From contig JABAKD010000025.1 of the NCBI GenBank assembly GCA_012845835.1, forward strand, positions 25,200,673 to 25,264,672: 64,000 nt of DNA. The letters are read 5' to 3'. The notes beneath the pieces were generated by a model. That model was not told the origin of the DNA. It saw only the letters and a program-made list of their open reading frames with translations, and ran no database searches. This document shows, one piece after another, positions 9,700-19,935 of the stretch (the first letter of the stretch is position 1; each line of letters begins with the position of its first letter). The translations under genes were made by a program, and so were the position numbers. Source of the DNA: Undaria pinnatifida. Taxonomy: Eukaryota; Sar; Phaeophyceae; Laminariales; Alariaceae.

Positions 9700-10617
9700 G
9701 CATGTTGTTGTTCTCACATTAACTCGCATATTCAAGGCTCCAGTCACTCTGGAGCTGAGGAATACCCCAGGGAAAAACACAAACAACCAAGGCGGTACAC
9801 GCATATATCACAGCTAACGCAATTCATGCCTCCACCAGAAACATATAAAAGTGAAATCGGCAGTCAGTCTACGATGTGCCAGGTCCACACCCGTGCATAA
9901 GTCTCATTACTCACGCCTGAAGAAATCGATTATCATACCGCTTGCCACCCAAGAAAGACTACCACGTATATTTTACACGTATTATCTATCACTACGCATA
10001 CGCACGACAGGCGCAAGTCAATTGGAGAAGAGCAACAAACAATAGAAAAGAAGATAAAGGAAATGAAAGGAAAGAGAGGAAAGCGAAACAAAAAAAACGA
10101 AAAAGGAAAGGAAGGAAAAGACAAGACAAGAGAAGAGGAAGCAAGGAAAGGAAAAGAGCAAGAAAAACGTCATACTAGCAGACCCTAGGAACTGGCCAAA
10201 GGCGGCATTGGGTTCATAGAGGGTATCAACTGCATCATCAACGGGACTGGGGAGAGAATGCAACATGACGAAGAAGTCAGGGCGGTCTTATGCTATCTTT
10301 TGACGGCCAGTAGAAGGCCCACAACTTTCAAGAAGATTATTATGGCCAAACCCAGACTCCAGTCTCTTGGGCATGACGCCCCCCCTCCCCCCCCCCCCCC
10401 CCCCCCCCGCCCTTTCCCCTTCCCCCTTTCCCCCCTCCGCCCCCCCCTCGCGCCCCCTTCCCCCTCCTCCCGGCCGCTTAGAGATGTCGCCGGTGGATGG
10501 CGCTGCCATAGCCTTTGCACGTCGCTCTGCAGCTTTTCGTCTCTCCGTTTCATGCCAATTTCGCATGAACAACTCATCTCTCTTCTCTACTACTCGTCGA
10601 AACCATCCTGTGCACAA
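9700..10617 (-). mobile_element. LINE 3'-end fragment, copy a
   Basis: On the minus strand this reads: end of the LINE ORF (10,617-10,288), 3' UTR with a pyrimidine-rich tract (10,170-10,022 on this strand is purine-rich), a TATAAAAG-containing segment near 9,843, and a short (CAA)n tail at 9,713-9,703. The same order is found at 56,857-58,848 and, split, at 47,350-48,014 plus 53,371-53,450. The 5' truncation at about 10,617 is typical of target-primed reverse transcription. Confidence 0.75.
10288..10617 (-). pseudogene. LINE ORF C-terminus, copy a
   Basis: The frame of 109 codons includes ELFMRNWHETERRKAAERR, almost identical to the C-terminal segments at 57,920-58,672 and 37,300-37,400, then a Gly/Arg run encoded by the C/G homopolymer at 10,380-10,470, then a conserved ending MPKRLESGFGH...GRQKIA and a stop. 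Copy c ends GRDKIA, so this is the true C-terminus of the LINE protein. Only the C-terminus survives; no RT or endonuclease. Confidence 0.7.
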
Positions 10618-10752
10618 CCCTAATGTATGATGTGTATGACTGCATAGAATCTACGGAAATGAAAGAGTAGAACTATTGATATGATTGGCGGTCCCAACCT
10701 TCGATATGTTCGAGGTGATCGTTATCATGACGTCCACACAGGCAGGGAAAAT
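10618..10752 (+). repeat. Fragment of the pol-less LTR element (LTR plus PPT region)
   Basis: 10,625-10,718 matches the LTR at 53,070-53,150 and 48,060-48,150 (text around GATATGATTGGCGGTCCCAA). It is followed by GTTATCATGACGTCCACACAGGCAGGG, which in the complete copies lies just upstream of the 3' LTR. The order is abnormal, so the fragment is rearranged. Confidence 0.6.
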
Positions 10753-11520
10753 CGAGACCAAGGGCAAAATGAGCGCAATATCAGCGCCAACCTGCCAGAA
10801 GAAGAGCGCCGTCGGCTTCATGAGAACTTCGGTGCTGCTGTGTATCGGCGGTCAGAGGCGAGGAAGCTGCCCGTTGAGAAAAAGAACGACTCCAAAACCA
10901 GGGAACCAGCCAGATGGGAAAACCTATGGCTCAGGGTCGGCTTGCTCGCGTGGCCCACCTCATGCGGGCGGCTTGGTTGCGCGGTGGCAGCGGATAAAAT
11001 AGATGTCCAAGGGACCAAGTGTGATGGGAAAACCCATGCTATTCTTGCTTTTTTACGTTTGGTCACATTTCGTACTGGTATGATAACTCTCGAGCTAGCA
11101 ACTATTTATACTACTACTGCTGTATCTATCTTCTATCTGTGCAGTCTCCAGCCCCGGCAAGCAGCCTAGCCGAGCCGCCTCCGGCAGCAAGCCCGGTGGG
11201 TTTGTCAGCAGGGGCTGCGATCCGCGAGAATCCGGGGTCTGCTGCTGGTGCTTGCTGCTGCCAGTGCTGCTGCTGCTGCTGCTGCTTCGACGACGACTGC
11301 CTTTCTTTGCCTTTTTACGTTTGGTCACATTTCGTACTGGTATGACCGTAATATTACTACTGTTCAACAGTTGTTACGGCTTCATTAGGTACGGGATTCG
11401 CGTCATACTGCTGCATGGCTTGGTACGAGTAGCTAGGGGTACTGCCTGGTGATTGTTCTGCACGCTGTGATGACATACGATCGGAGCATCGGCACGAGGG
11501 AGGAAGGAAGCGGAAATGTT
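10753..11520. other. Unassigned sequence with a duplicated 35-bp segment and CTG microsatellite
   Basis: A segment reading CTTTTTTACGTTTGGTCACA at 11,047 recurs at 11,311, in both cases followed by TTTCGTACTGGTATGA. Between them is a CTG triplet run (11,262-11,286). No credible gene. Confidence 0.4.
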
Positions 11521-11539
11521 TGTACCAGGTATTTTATTG

Positions 11540-11790
11540 GCGGACCCGCGGGCCCGACCCGCGAGGCGCCTGCACGGTATCAATGTGGCTCTCAGCTGTC
11601 AGTTTGAAAAAGGTGGATCCGCCGGCCAGATCCGCGGGATTGACCCGCGGGTCAGCCTAAACTAACTCACGAAGTGTCATTATGGCTTGACCCGCGAAGT
11701 GATCAGTATCTCACGGGTCATAATCCGACCCGACCCGCGAGATTTTGAAACCCCCTTGGCTCGACCCGCGGGTCGGGTCATGACCCGTGA
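11540..11790. repeat. Cluster of GACCCGCGGGTC palindromes
   Basis: The 12-bp perfect palindrome GACCCGCGGGTC occurs intact at about 11,651 and 11,764, with half-sites (GACCCGCG or its complement, and GGGTCGGGTC) at about 11,544, 11,554, 11,688, 11,730 and 11,773. Outside this 250-bp block the motif is not evident. Confidence 0.7.
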
Positions 11791-11799
11791 AAAGCCCTG

Positions 11800-12345
11800 G
11801 TTATTTCTGAGCCCAGAAATAACAGCTCTTCCAACAACCGCTCAGAACTGGGATTATTTGACTTTTGGATACTTCCTCGTACCAAGTATCACACAACACC
11901 CATGCCTATTCTGTACCTGGTACCTGGTATGATACCTGTCTGCTGTAAACGTCACCATCACCCACAACGAAGAATCACAAACACACCTAAGACAGCATAC
12001 CGCGCTTGTTGTGTACGAGACAGAGCTTCGTCCTCACACAGACGTGACAGCAGCAGCATCGAAACCACCACAGTCAGGCCCACCACACCAGCACCACAGC
12101 AGCAGCACAGCAGCAGAGACAGCAGCAGAGGCGGTGGTGACCTAACGTCGCCGGCGACAGTGTACGTGCCAGACTTCGAAAATAAAGGCAAACAGCAAAA
12201 CAAGACCTACCAATTCAAAACAAATCCACTTTTCAAATATCAGACGCCATAATATCGTACTGGACGCCCCCTATTTCTGATGCAGTTATTTCTGAAGCCT
12301 CGAAACTACAAAAATAATCGCCAGAAATAATGGCTCAATTTTTTT
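11800..12345. repeat. Possible short element bounded by CAGAAATAA repeats
   Basis: TTATTTCTG-AGCC-CAGAAATAA (11,800-11,821) is a perfect inverted repeat, and related copies (TATTTCTGA, GCCAGAAATAATGGCTC) occur at 12,271-12,336. This could be a MITE-like unit, but no target duplication was found. Confidence 0.3.
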
Positions 12346-12960
12346 TCAAAATAGAGTGTTTGCGTTAAAATAATTCGCTGAAAATTCTTCCATCATGCTA
12401 GAAAAAGGCCAGATTCACTCGGGTATGCTTTTGGGTGTGTTTGCGGTGAAAGATCAGAAGAAAACGCGTACACGGCCTCCATATCAAAGGCGGGGAGCGG
12501 GGAGGCAACATCCATTTTTGAATTTAGACATGGTGCGGTAGCACCTCGACTCACCGACAGGGGCAGGCGCAGCACAACACCATCAGATAAACAGCGTAGA
12601 CAGCAGCACAGCAGCAGCAACAGCAGCAGCGGCAGCAGCAGCAGCGCAGCCGCAGCAGCAGCAGCAGCAGCAGCAGCGGCGGGGGCGGGGGGCGAGGTGG
12701 CGGTGACGATGCCCCCGCCAGATGAGTTGCGGCACAGCAGCTCGACCTGGCTCGATCACCACGATCATCACCACAACAACAGAACAGCCAGTTTTTCGTT
12801 AATTTTTTTTAGAAACAAACGCAGGAGACACCAACCGCAGCCGCAGCACGACAACCGCCGCCGCCGCGCAGCAGCAGCAGCAGAGGTAGCGGCGGCGGCG
12901 CCTGTGCGCGGTGGCAGTGGAGGCTTCGGCGACAGCGTTGTGGGATAGCGACAGTGGTTG
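12000..12960. repeat. CAG/CAR triplet-rich region
   Basis: Interrupted CAG/CAC/GCA runs occur at about 12,095-12,130, 12,598-12,685 and 12,840-12,905. Plus-strand translation gives poly-Gln/Ser/Ala and minus-strand poly-Cys/Ala or Leu; neither makes a convincing protein. The same triplet bias appears at 11,250 and in the ORF at 48,560-49,780. Confidence 0.7.
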
Positions 12961-13385
12961 ACAAAATCTGCACCGAATACGACATCACGCAGCAGCAGAG
13001 ACCGAGGTTACATCGTAGAGAGCGCGGGAGCGCTGGCTCACTAGCACCTACCCCTGAAATTGCGCGTTCGCACCATGCGTCCCCAGCTACTCTTTAGTGC
13101 CTCCGCATCAATATTGGGTTGTGTCTACCGCTGCCAAGTATAGCGCACAGCGATCAGTGCTGTGTGCTGCCGTGTGGTTGTTCGCGCGTGCCCTCTGATT
13201 ATTATGCCGGTATGCCCGGTGTTGGTAGACCATTCGTGTGATCTGGTCGTTTTTGGTGGAAGTTCACTCTAAATCGTTCACTCAAATTGGAATTTCCATG
13301 CCGTTTTTGGCGAATTCTTCCTTCAAAGTTCGCTCGGCGGGATTATTTGCTTGAATTTTATATTGAATTCCTTTAACGCAAAAGC

Positions 13386-13763
13386 TCAAATAGTAGGCCC
13401 AAGACTGATATATAGGGTGTACCCCATCGGAATCAACCCATAACTAAACATACCGTAGGAGGCATGTTTCCGGCGGGGTGGCCGATATTCTGACAACAAG
13501 CCATCATCCAATAGAAAGCACGCATTTCCCAATACTAAATTTCCTATAACACTCGTAAATACATAGGTGAATGAATCATGAATCATGTCTCCGTAGATTA
13601 CAAAACTATATGGCTCATCGGGCAGGCTGCAAGTACTAGATATTTTATCCCCCTTGCTTGTATGTCTGCCTTGATAGCGTGCCTCCTCACCTGATGCATT
13701 TATCCCGAAAATATAACATGGTTCCCATATTCTACCAGCACATATTTGACATCCCCCGGACAT
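13386..13763 (-). CDS. Hypothetical ORF, 125 codons
   Basis: Not recognised. The frame runs from 13,763 to 13,386. It has a central hydrophobic stretch (about residues 62-85, YVFTSVIGNLVLGNACFLL) that could be one membrane span and a second weakly hydrophobic end. Composition is more protein-like than most frames here and the region is not one of the repeats seen elsewhere in the window. It could be an exon of a host gene or chance. Confidence 0.25.
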   Translation of the reverse strand: MSGGCQICAGRIWEPCYIFGINASGEEARYQGRHTSKGDKISSTCSLPDEPYSFVIYGDMIHDSFTYVFTSVIGNLVLGNACFLLDDGLLSEYRPPRRKHASYGMFSYGLIPMGYTLYISLGPTI

Positions 13764-13847
13764 GCCCAGTCACGAATCCAAAAAACCCAAATAAATATCA
13801 GCGTCAAAAACTCAAATCCAATATCCCCCCAACACCATAATATCTGT

Positions 13848-14400
13848 TACGGTTCCGTGACAATTTCAAGAGTTATTACGTATGACAGAGGCGTTTTCGT
13901 GATAGTAAAGGCCGCGATATTTACGCCCCCTTCCCAAGTCGGGTGTGGCTGCCCCACCCGGACACAATCAATCAATGTATTGGGTTCACGTTCATAAACC
14001 CTGCGAATAAGTAATTAAGTTACCATTTACACACTACTTTCCTGGGAGTCTTCATATCTCGCGCACCTGCACAGGGGACTTGCTCTCTTTCTCCGAGGAA
14101 CGTACAAGCGCCTTCTGAACTCGGTCGTATCGGTCCTTCGGATGTCAGTCATCATGAATATGTGAGGCGTGTTGCAGACACGGCCCACATGGGGACCCTG
14201 CGATGCTAGTAGGCTAGATATCCTCGTCTGCTTCGCCTTGATGGATATCTTCGTCTGTCTCGCCCTGGCTCTAGACCTCACTGCACTAGCGCACGATCCG
14301 TGACATGGTGTCCAATCCGAGAATCGAACTCGGGTTTCCACAACGCGATGCTCCTTCGTTCCGAAGCCTTGCCCGTGCACCGATCGCTCGCTCTGAAGTC
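13848..14400 (-). repeat. SINE-like repeat, longer copy
   Basis: 13,848-14,306 is about 85% similar by eye to 19,318-19,776. Beyond the shared part, this copy alone continues on the minus strand into a tRNA-like head: GAGTTCGATTCTC (B-box type, with CCGAG/CTCGG arms) at about 14,318-14,334. No matching acceptor stem was found, so it is not a working tRNA gene. A tRNA-derived SINE is the simplest reading. Minus-strand ORFs shared by both copies follow from the repeat and are not claimed as genes. Confidence 0.45.
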
Positions 14401-14599
14401 TAACCCGTGCGCTGTTCCGCCTTTCCTTCGCTCCGAGCCCTTGCCCGTACCTCCTTCTCGTCGCGACGCCTCGTCTCTGTCCACCAAGACTGCAAGAGTC
14501 AGATGCCGGATTACAACACCGGCTACTGGCGACTGCGCTAGAGCAACCATAACTGGGTCCGCCAACGAGGCGAAGAGTTTCTTACCCTGTTTCTGATTA

Positions 14600-15350
14600 T
14601 CGTACTAGTCGTTCAGTTACACTTTGACCACGAGTCCTACTGAGAAGTTGTTGGGGAAGAACAGTGCATCCAGTTGGTGCCAGCTGTTCGATTTGGAGTG
14701 GGGTAGTTCGGTCAAAAAAAATTATAATGCTTTGTTGCGATAACGGGGTGAATGTGACCAATGCTGCGATAGCCCCCCTGAAACCAGCGATTTTCTTTAA
14801 CGAATATTTCACGGCCGCTCAACACGAGAAAGAATGCTATGAAAACGTATCTTCGTAACATGTTCTTGTTTGCAAAGGGCTATCGAACGATGACGTCGGG
14901 GTGGCAAGGGGCACCGTACTTCAGTAGATGGGGCCGGGATCTGGTTTCAAAACCGGCGATTTCGTTAAAGACAATATGGGGGGGCTACCGTAGAACGAGT
15001 CATGTCATGTGTGGGTATCTGTATGTAGGAAACTACTCTGGTGTGCGAGGCGTATGTTTACGTGCTTGGTCATAGTAATGTGTCTTCTTGGCCGGTCTTG
15101 GTTTGTCAGTCTGAATTCTTCAATTTTCTGGTGTTTGTTGTTCTTGGCCGTGACATTTCGTTGTGATTTTAGCATTTTTGGACTCAGTTCATACTTTGTT
15201 TGGAGGCTCAACTGTTGCTGCAATCTTTCTGCGATTGTAATGGCTTCGTTTCGGGGTTACGAATGGGGTTTCATCGGGTTTTTTGCTCGTTTTATGGGTT
15301 TCCCCTGGGCATATGCGTTGATTCTATTTCACAGCTCATGGGGGGTATTA
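14600..15350. other. Unassigned sequence
   Basis: No domain or shared repeat was recognised. A segment of about 22 bp around ACCAGCGATTTTCTTTAACG (14,783) recurs imperfectly at 14,954. Confidence 0.3.
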
Positions 15351-15351
15351 A

Positions 15352-15687
15352 TCGACAATCTGTATGCCCGGCGTAGGGTGGCTTACGGGAAGATTGCTCT
15401 GGACCCGACGAGGAACCATCAGGCGGACTAGAAGATAAGGAGATATAATATACAATAAAGTACCGGAGTACCGGAAGCTACTCTGAACATGCACACCCTA
15501 AGATAACAAAATAGTGAACTGATTAGCAGCAGTAGTACTAGTACACTGCGCCAGTTGGGGGTCAACTTGAACATATCGAAGATTGGGACCGCCAATCATA
15601 TCAGTAGTTCTACTCTACCATCTCCGTAGATTCTTTGCAGTCATATACATCATACATCAGACTTGTGCGCAGGCATAAACCAACAAT
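15352..15687 (-). repeat. 3' LTR of copy 1
   Basis: This matches the LTRs at 48,015-48,526 and 53,023-53,370, from TTGTTGGTTTATG to CATACAGATTGTCGA on the minus strand. The purine-rich GGCAGGGGGA directly precedes it. Confidence 0.75.
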
Positions 15688-16159
15688 CCCCCTGCCTGGG
15701 TGCACGTCATGATAACGTTCAACCAAAGCGCACCATACGGAACCATGCTTATTCAAGCAAGGTACATGCCTCTGCTCCAAAAACCTGAATATTGACATCA
15801 AACGCCGTAGCTAACGGAATTGAACCGCAGTATTCGTAACGTCTGCAAAGTGAAAAAGGAAGGGCACCTAAATGTCTGCAAATTAACAATTCGTTCCACA
15901 TGCTAAATACAAATATTGCAACTCCCTGAATACGAATTTCATGTTATGATTTCCGTACATACTTGACAGTTACATATATCAGACATTGATACGAGCTGAT
16001 AGTCAATTCTACGTCCCTCTTGCTCGTGACAACTGTCACGATAATGCTCACGCCATCCAGCATTCCTACAAACTCAAAAGTGCCATCCTCAAATTAAAAC
16101 AAAATGTAAGCACATCGCCTTCAACAATTATTTCATGACCCAAAATATGAGCTAAGATG

Positions 16160-16204
16160 CAACTCCCCCACTCCGGAGTCAAACTCCCCCACTCCGGAGT
16201 CAAG
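16160..16204. repeat. Tandem GACTCCGGAGTC palindromes
   Basis: Two copies of ACTCCGGAGTC, spaced 22 bp, lie here; copy 2 of the element has three at 52,196-52,245. This is a short variable tandem repeat within the element's 3' internal region. Confidence 0.75.
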
Positions 16205-17631
16205 CCACATTTGCCCAACCAGTTCCGCTCTGGTTTAGTCCATACCAAGCTCTCAACACGCGTTGGTATTACAGGACACTTTGATTGGGACATGCGCTCT
16301 TTCAACTAACTATGGAAGCCAAGATTCATCATACCTACCTACTCTCCATGTTCAAACAAATCAAGCATCCTGCCAGCTCGGCTTCCAATTCATGTCACCA
16401 GGAGTTCATCGCAAGACTACGGCTGTGGTGACGTCTCCGCGAGCTGTGAAATAAGAATTTGTCACGTGGACGATCGATATCTCTTTCCGCCCCACCAGCT
16501 CAAAGATAAATATCTCAAATTTCCTTCTCAAACGCTCCCTAAAACAACAAATATTTTGCTCGTATACTACTGCTGTGCGTTCGTTCGTACATGACGTGTG
16601 AATACCACAAGGTGGATAGTATATGCCGTATAACTGTCCACCCTTCCCCCCTGGTCTCGCGGTTTTGTACGGCATTTGTTTTTGGGGGGGGACAACCCTA
16701 TCATCCACTACTGCAAAAAAAACGTCAATTAACTACGATTCTCATACCTGGTACCACAGGTACTGTATTAATGAAGGCATAACACCAGGCAGGGTTGAAA
16801 ATTGAGTTGTGTGTTAAAAACGCAACCACCCTATCCATCACCTCTCGTTATTGCAACAAAATAATTAAGCACGGATGCATACGTATACGATCATATGTGA
16901 ACTTGTCCCGGCCAACCGAAAAAAATGTACCACCACGACCACGTGCTAGGTACCATTTATCAATAGTATAGGCCGATAATACACCGAACAATGTCGTGAT
17001 CTTTTTCAACGACCAGGATCAAAAGTGATGCTTTCGGCAGTTACTATTTTTCTTGACTCTTTGTAACTAAGGAAAATGGTTTAATGAAAATGAAACAAAG
17101 TGCCGACTCATATCATATACGACAGAAATTTTGGCTATCACAGGCACGCGCTATGTATCATTCCCTGACAAACATCAGTACTCTGAGCAGCAATCGCTCA
17201 TCCCTTACAAAATCCAGCATTTCAGTTCGAAGTCGTGCTTGATAATCAGAGCATCAACCGCCAGGTATAACAGTTGCAGTATAGCACCATTCGACTGTCC
17301 CTACCTCAAGTAAGCGCTATGCCAACAAAGATTAATCGTAATCGCTGTGAACCGCTAATCATACCAGTTGCAGTATATCATCATTCGACGAGCAAGCATG
17401 TTTTGATTCTAGTACTGCTGTGGTACTTAAAAATGACAAATGCCTTTCGATCTCGACAATCGGTAGTGAGGTCACCTCGTTTTGGGTACACGTGTTCGCC
17501 GCGGACGGGTAAGGCGCCGACCAGGCGTGTCGTGCCCCCAACCCGCGAAGATGCTGAAGGACCAACCAGTGCCAATGCCTTTCTCGCTTCCAATCGCTCT
17601 CCTGCTCACGATTGATCTGGTCTCCCTTCGG

Positions 17632-18534
17632 TTAGCATTTTCCAAACGCAAAAGACCCTGCTGTTGCTCTGCCTCCCAAAACAAGAACCTGAAAATCATG
17701 GCTTCCGATCTCCCACTTGCTGTTGCTCTCATCAAGACCTGCTGACATTGGGGGTGGCCACGGGTCTGGGTCGGCAGCACCAGGTAGCTGTGGCTGCTGC
17801 TGGTTCGGCTGCTGTTGAAGCAGCTCTTCCTCCTTGTCCATCTGCATAGACTCCATCATCCCTTTTCCCCCATCACACGCCATCACTCCTCAAACCTCCA
17901 CCACCATGTTCTCACATACAATCACCCCTTCGTTCTCATCTCCGCCAACTTCTTCCGGTGGCGACAGGAGGGCCCGCGGCTGCGCTGCTACCAGCGACCG
18001 CTGCGGCGGTAGCGGCTCGGGCGGTTGCGGTGGCGTTTCTTTCTCTGCCGCTTCTGCGTCCTCTTCCAACCTTCCCGACTCGGGTTGGTTTCCTCTAATT
18101 TCCTCCCATCGCTTTTCTCCCAATGTCCACGCCATTACGACTGAAGCCATTATCTTTTATAGCTCTTGCTGCTGCTCATGGAATCCATGCCTTCGTTGCC
18201 ATTTCAACTGGCCGACGATCTCTAGGAGAATTTCCTCTAGGAATTCTTGAGGCGTCGGGAATGCAGCGTTCCCTTGGGCGCCTGTCCATTCCTTGACTGG
18301 CTCCTCTCCGCGGAAGATTGTCTTGGCAAGGTCCTGTACTTGCAATGCAGGAAACCAAGCCATTCGCTTGTCAGTTAAGCATTGAGTCTCGACGTTGTGG
18401 TTCTCGGAGACTGAGCAATCTTCCCAGCAAATTGGTTCCCCTCCATTTCGACTGTTGTAGCCTCCGCATAAGCCGCTGCAGTCGTCACTCATCCTCGTCT
18501 TGAGCTCCTCCAAGCACTCTACGTCCAAAGGCAC
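17632..18534 (-). pseudogene. Conserved Gln-rich ORF of the pol-less LTR element, copy 1
   Basis: One reading frame of 301 codons runs from 18,534 to 17,632, broken only by two nonsense codons: TAA at the position where copy 2 has TAT (Tyr), and TGA where copy 2 has GGA (Gly). Residues 1-60 contain several Cys (DCSGLCGGYNSRNGGEPICW) and residues 60-120 an amphipathic segment with PTPQEFLEEILLEIV. Then follow an acidic Pro-rich segment (PPQPPEPLPP, PPEEVGGDENEGV) and a Gln-rich segment (LLQQQPNQQQPQLPGAAD). No family is recognised. Its place between the LTR and non-coding internal sequence suggests a gag-like structural protein, but this is inference. Confidence 0.65.
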
Positions 18535-18564
18535 AAGTTCTCTTGTCGTACGATCATGCTATTA

Positions 18565-18665
18565 TAATTGCAACTCCCTCAATACGAATTTTATACTATG
18601 ATATTCGTAGATGCTTTACAGTTACATATATCAGACATTGATAGGAGCAATCAGTCAATTCTACT
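18565..18665. repeat. Repeat of 15,905-16,015
   Basis: Text beginning TTGCAACTCCCT and including CAGTTACATATATCAGACA is shared by the two sites in the same orientation. It replaces the expected 5' LTR of copy 1, which suggests a rearrangement. Confidence 0.6.
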
Positions 18666-19317
18666 GTTTTTAGGATCAGCACTGCTTTGTGAAGAGTCGT
18701 ATAAGTTGTTGGTACACTCTATTCAGCAGTGACGGGGTCGTGTTTACTAGTTGGGTATGAGTTGAATTTGAATGGACTATTATTTAGTGGTTGTATGGTG
18801 AGGGCTACATACTTATCCTTGACCTTCGTCCGTATTTTTTTTTGTAGGTTTATTGTGTCAGTTTCTTCTTTTCGTGCTGTGATACCTGGCATCGGAGTTC
18901 CGCTTTTGCCAAAGGTTTGGGATTTCTTTGCCCGTCGTGCTTTTTTTTTCTTTCTGCGGTATGCTATTGAGCTACCGACGTTGCATTTTGGTGGAGGATG
19001 ATATTGCTTTTGGGCAGACTCAAAAAGGAGCAGACGGGTCAATTCCGTGGAGTTGCGTGCTGCTTTCGTTCGCGTTAATTTCGTTCACATACGGACTTTT
19101 AGCCGTTTAATAGTGGTCAGGCGATCAATAGTAAAAAGGCAAAGGGAAAGGTTTTGATCGAGGATTTCCCTGTTATGGCCCCTGTGTTTTCGGTTTCATA
19201 GCCATTCCTCGAGGTCACTATTTATGTAAAAAGCTTGGCGGCTCTTTACCCTTGGCTATACAGTCACAGGATTGCTATATCACATTGCTCTTGTCTTCGC
19301 ATGATGCTAGGGGGGAT
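18666..19317. other. Unassigned sequence
   Basis: No recognised gene or repeat. Confidence 0.3.
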
Positions 19318-19776
19318 GTGACGGTTCCGTGACAATTTCAAGAGTTACTATGACAGGACGTTTTCGCGATAGTAGGGGCCGCGATATTTACGCCTCCTCC
19401 CTAAGTCGGGTGTGGCCGCCCCACCCGGACACAATCAGTCAATCCTTTGGGTTCTCGTTCATAATCCCTGCGAATAAGCAATCAGGTTACCATTTACACT
19501 CTGCTTTGTTGAGAGGTTTAATATCTTGAGCACCTGCTCAGGGGACTTGCTCTCTTTCTCCGAGTAACGTACAAGCGCTTTCTGAACTCGGTCGTATCGG
19601 TCCTTCGGAGGTCAGTCATCATGAATATCTGAGGCGTGTTACAGACATAGCCCACATGGGGACCGTGCGATGCTAGTAGGCTAGATATCTTTGTATGCTT
19701 CGCCTTGATAGATATCCTCGTCTGTCTCGCCCTGACTCTAGACCTCACTGCACTAGGGCACGATTCGTGACATATT
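19318..19776 (-). repeat. SINE-like repeat, head-less copy
   Basis: This matches 13,848-14,306 and stops just before the tRNA-like head of that copy, as expected for a 5'-truncated retroposon. A GR module follows directly at 19,797. Confidence 0.5.
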
Positions 19777-19796
19777 CTTATTATTATATAATTGAA

Positions 19797-19935
19797 AATA
19801 CACTCCAGCTGTGACATCGAGGATTTTGTCGAAACTCAACTTTGCAAGCTGTGTTCGATACTCCGATCGCGCGTATCACGAGTTGTGTGTCCTCTTTAAG
19901 AATATAGGTCGGCGACTCTACTCGCAACTATATAA
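19797..19935 (+). repeat. GR module, isolated
   Basis: The module runs from ACACTCCAGCTGTGA through CTTTGCAAGCTG to GTCGGCGACT. It has an intact CTTTG-CAAGCTG site like the one occupied at 1363/9524. Confidence 0.75.

Larger units (their letters stand above)
15352..18560 (-). mobile_element. Pol-less LTR element, copy 1
   Basis: This copy is oriented opposite to that at 48,015-53,370. On the minus strand: conserved ORF (18,534-17,632), internal region, polypurine tract (GGCAGGGGGA, 15,697-15,688) and 3' LTR (15,687-15,352). Large blocks match copy 2 in inverted order: 17,000-17,420 with 49,970-50,440, and 16,030-16,960 with 51,421-52,400. Its 5' LTR is missing: the match to copy 2 ends at about 18,560 and is replaced by text repeated from 15,905-16,015. 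No integrase, RT or RNase H was found. Confidence 0.7.

Noticed and set aside
14027-14380. Minus-strand ORF shared with 19,518-19,817 as a protein family
   Set aside because: Changes fall at all codon positions and the region is a SINE-like repeat; codon-level constraint cannot be shown from two copies.
14300-14400. Functional tRNA gene
   Set aside because: There is a good T-arm but no matching acceptor or anticodon stem was found.
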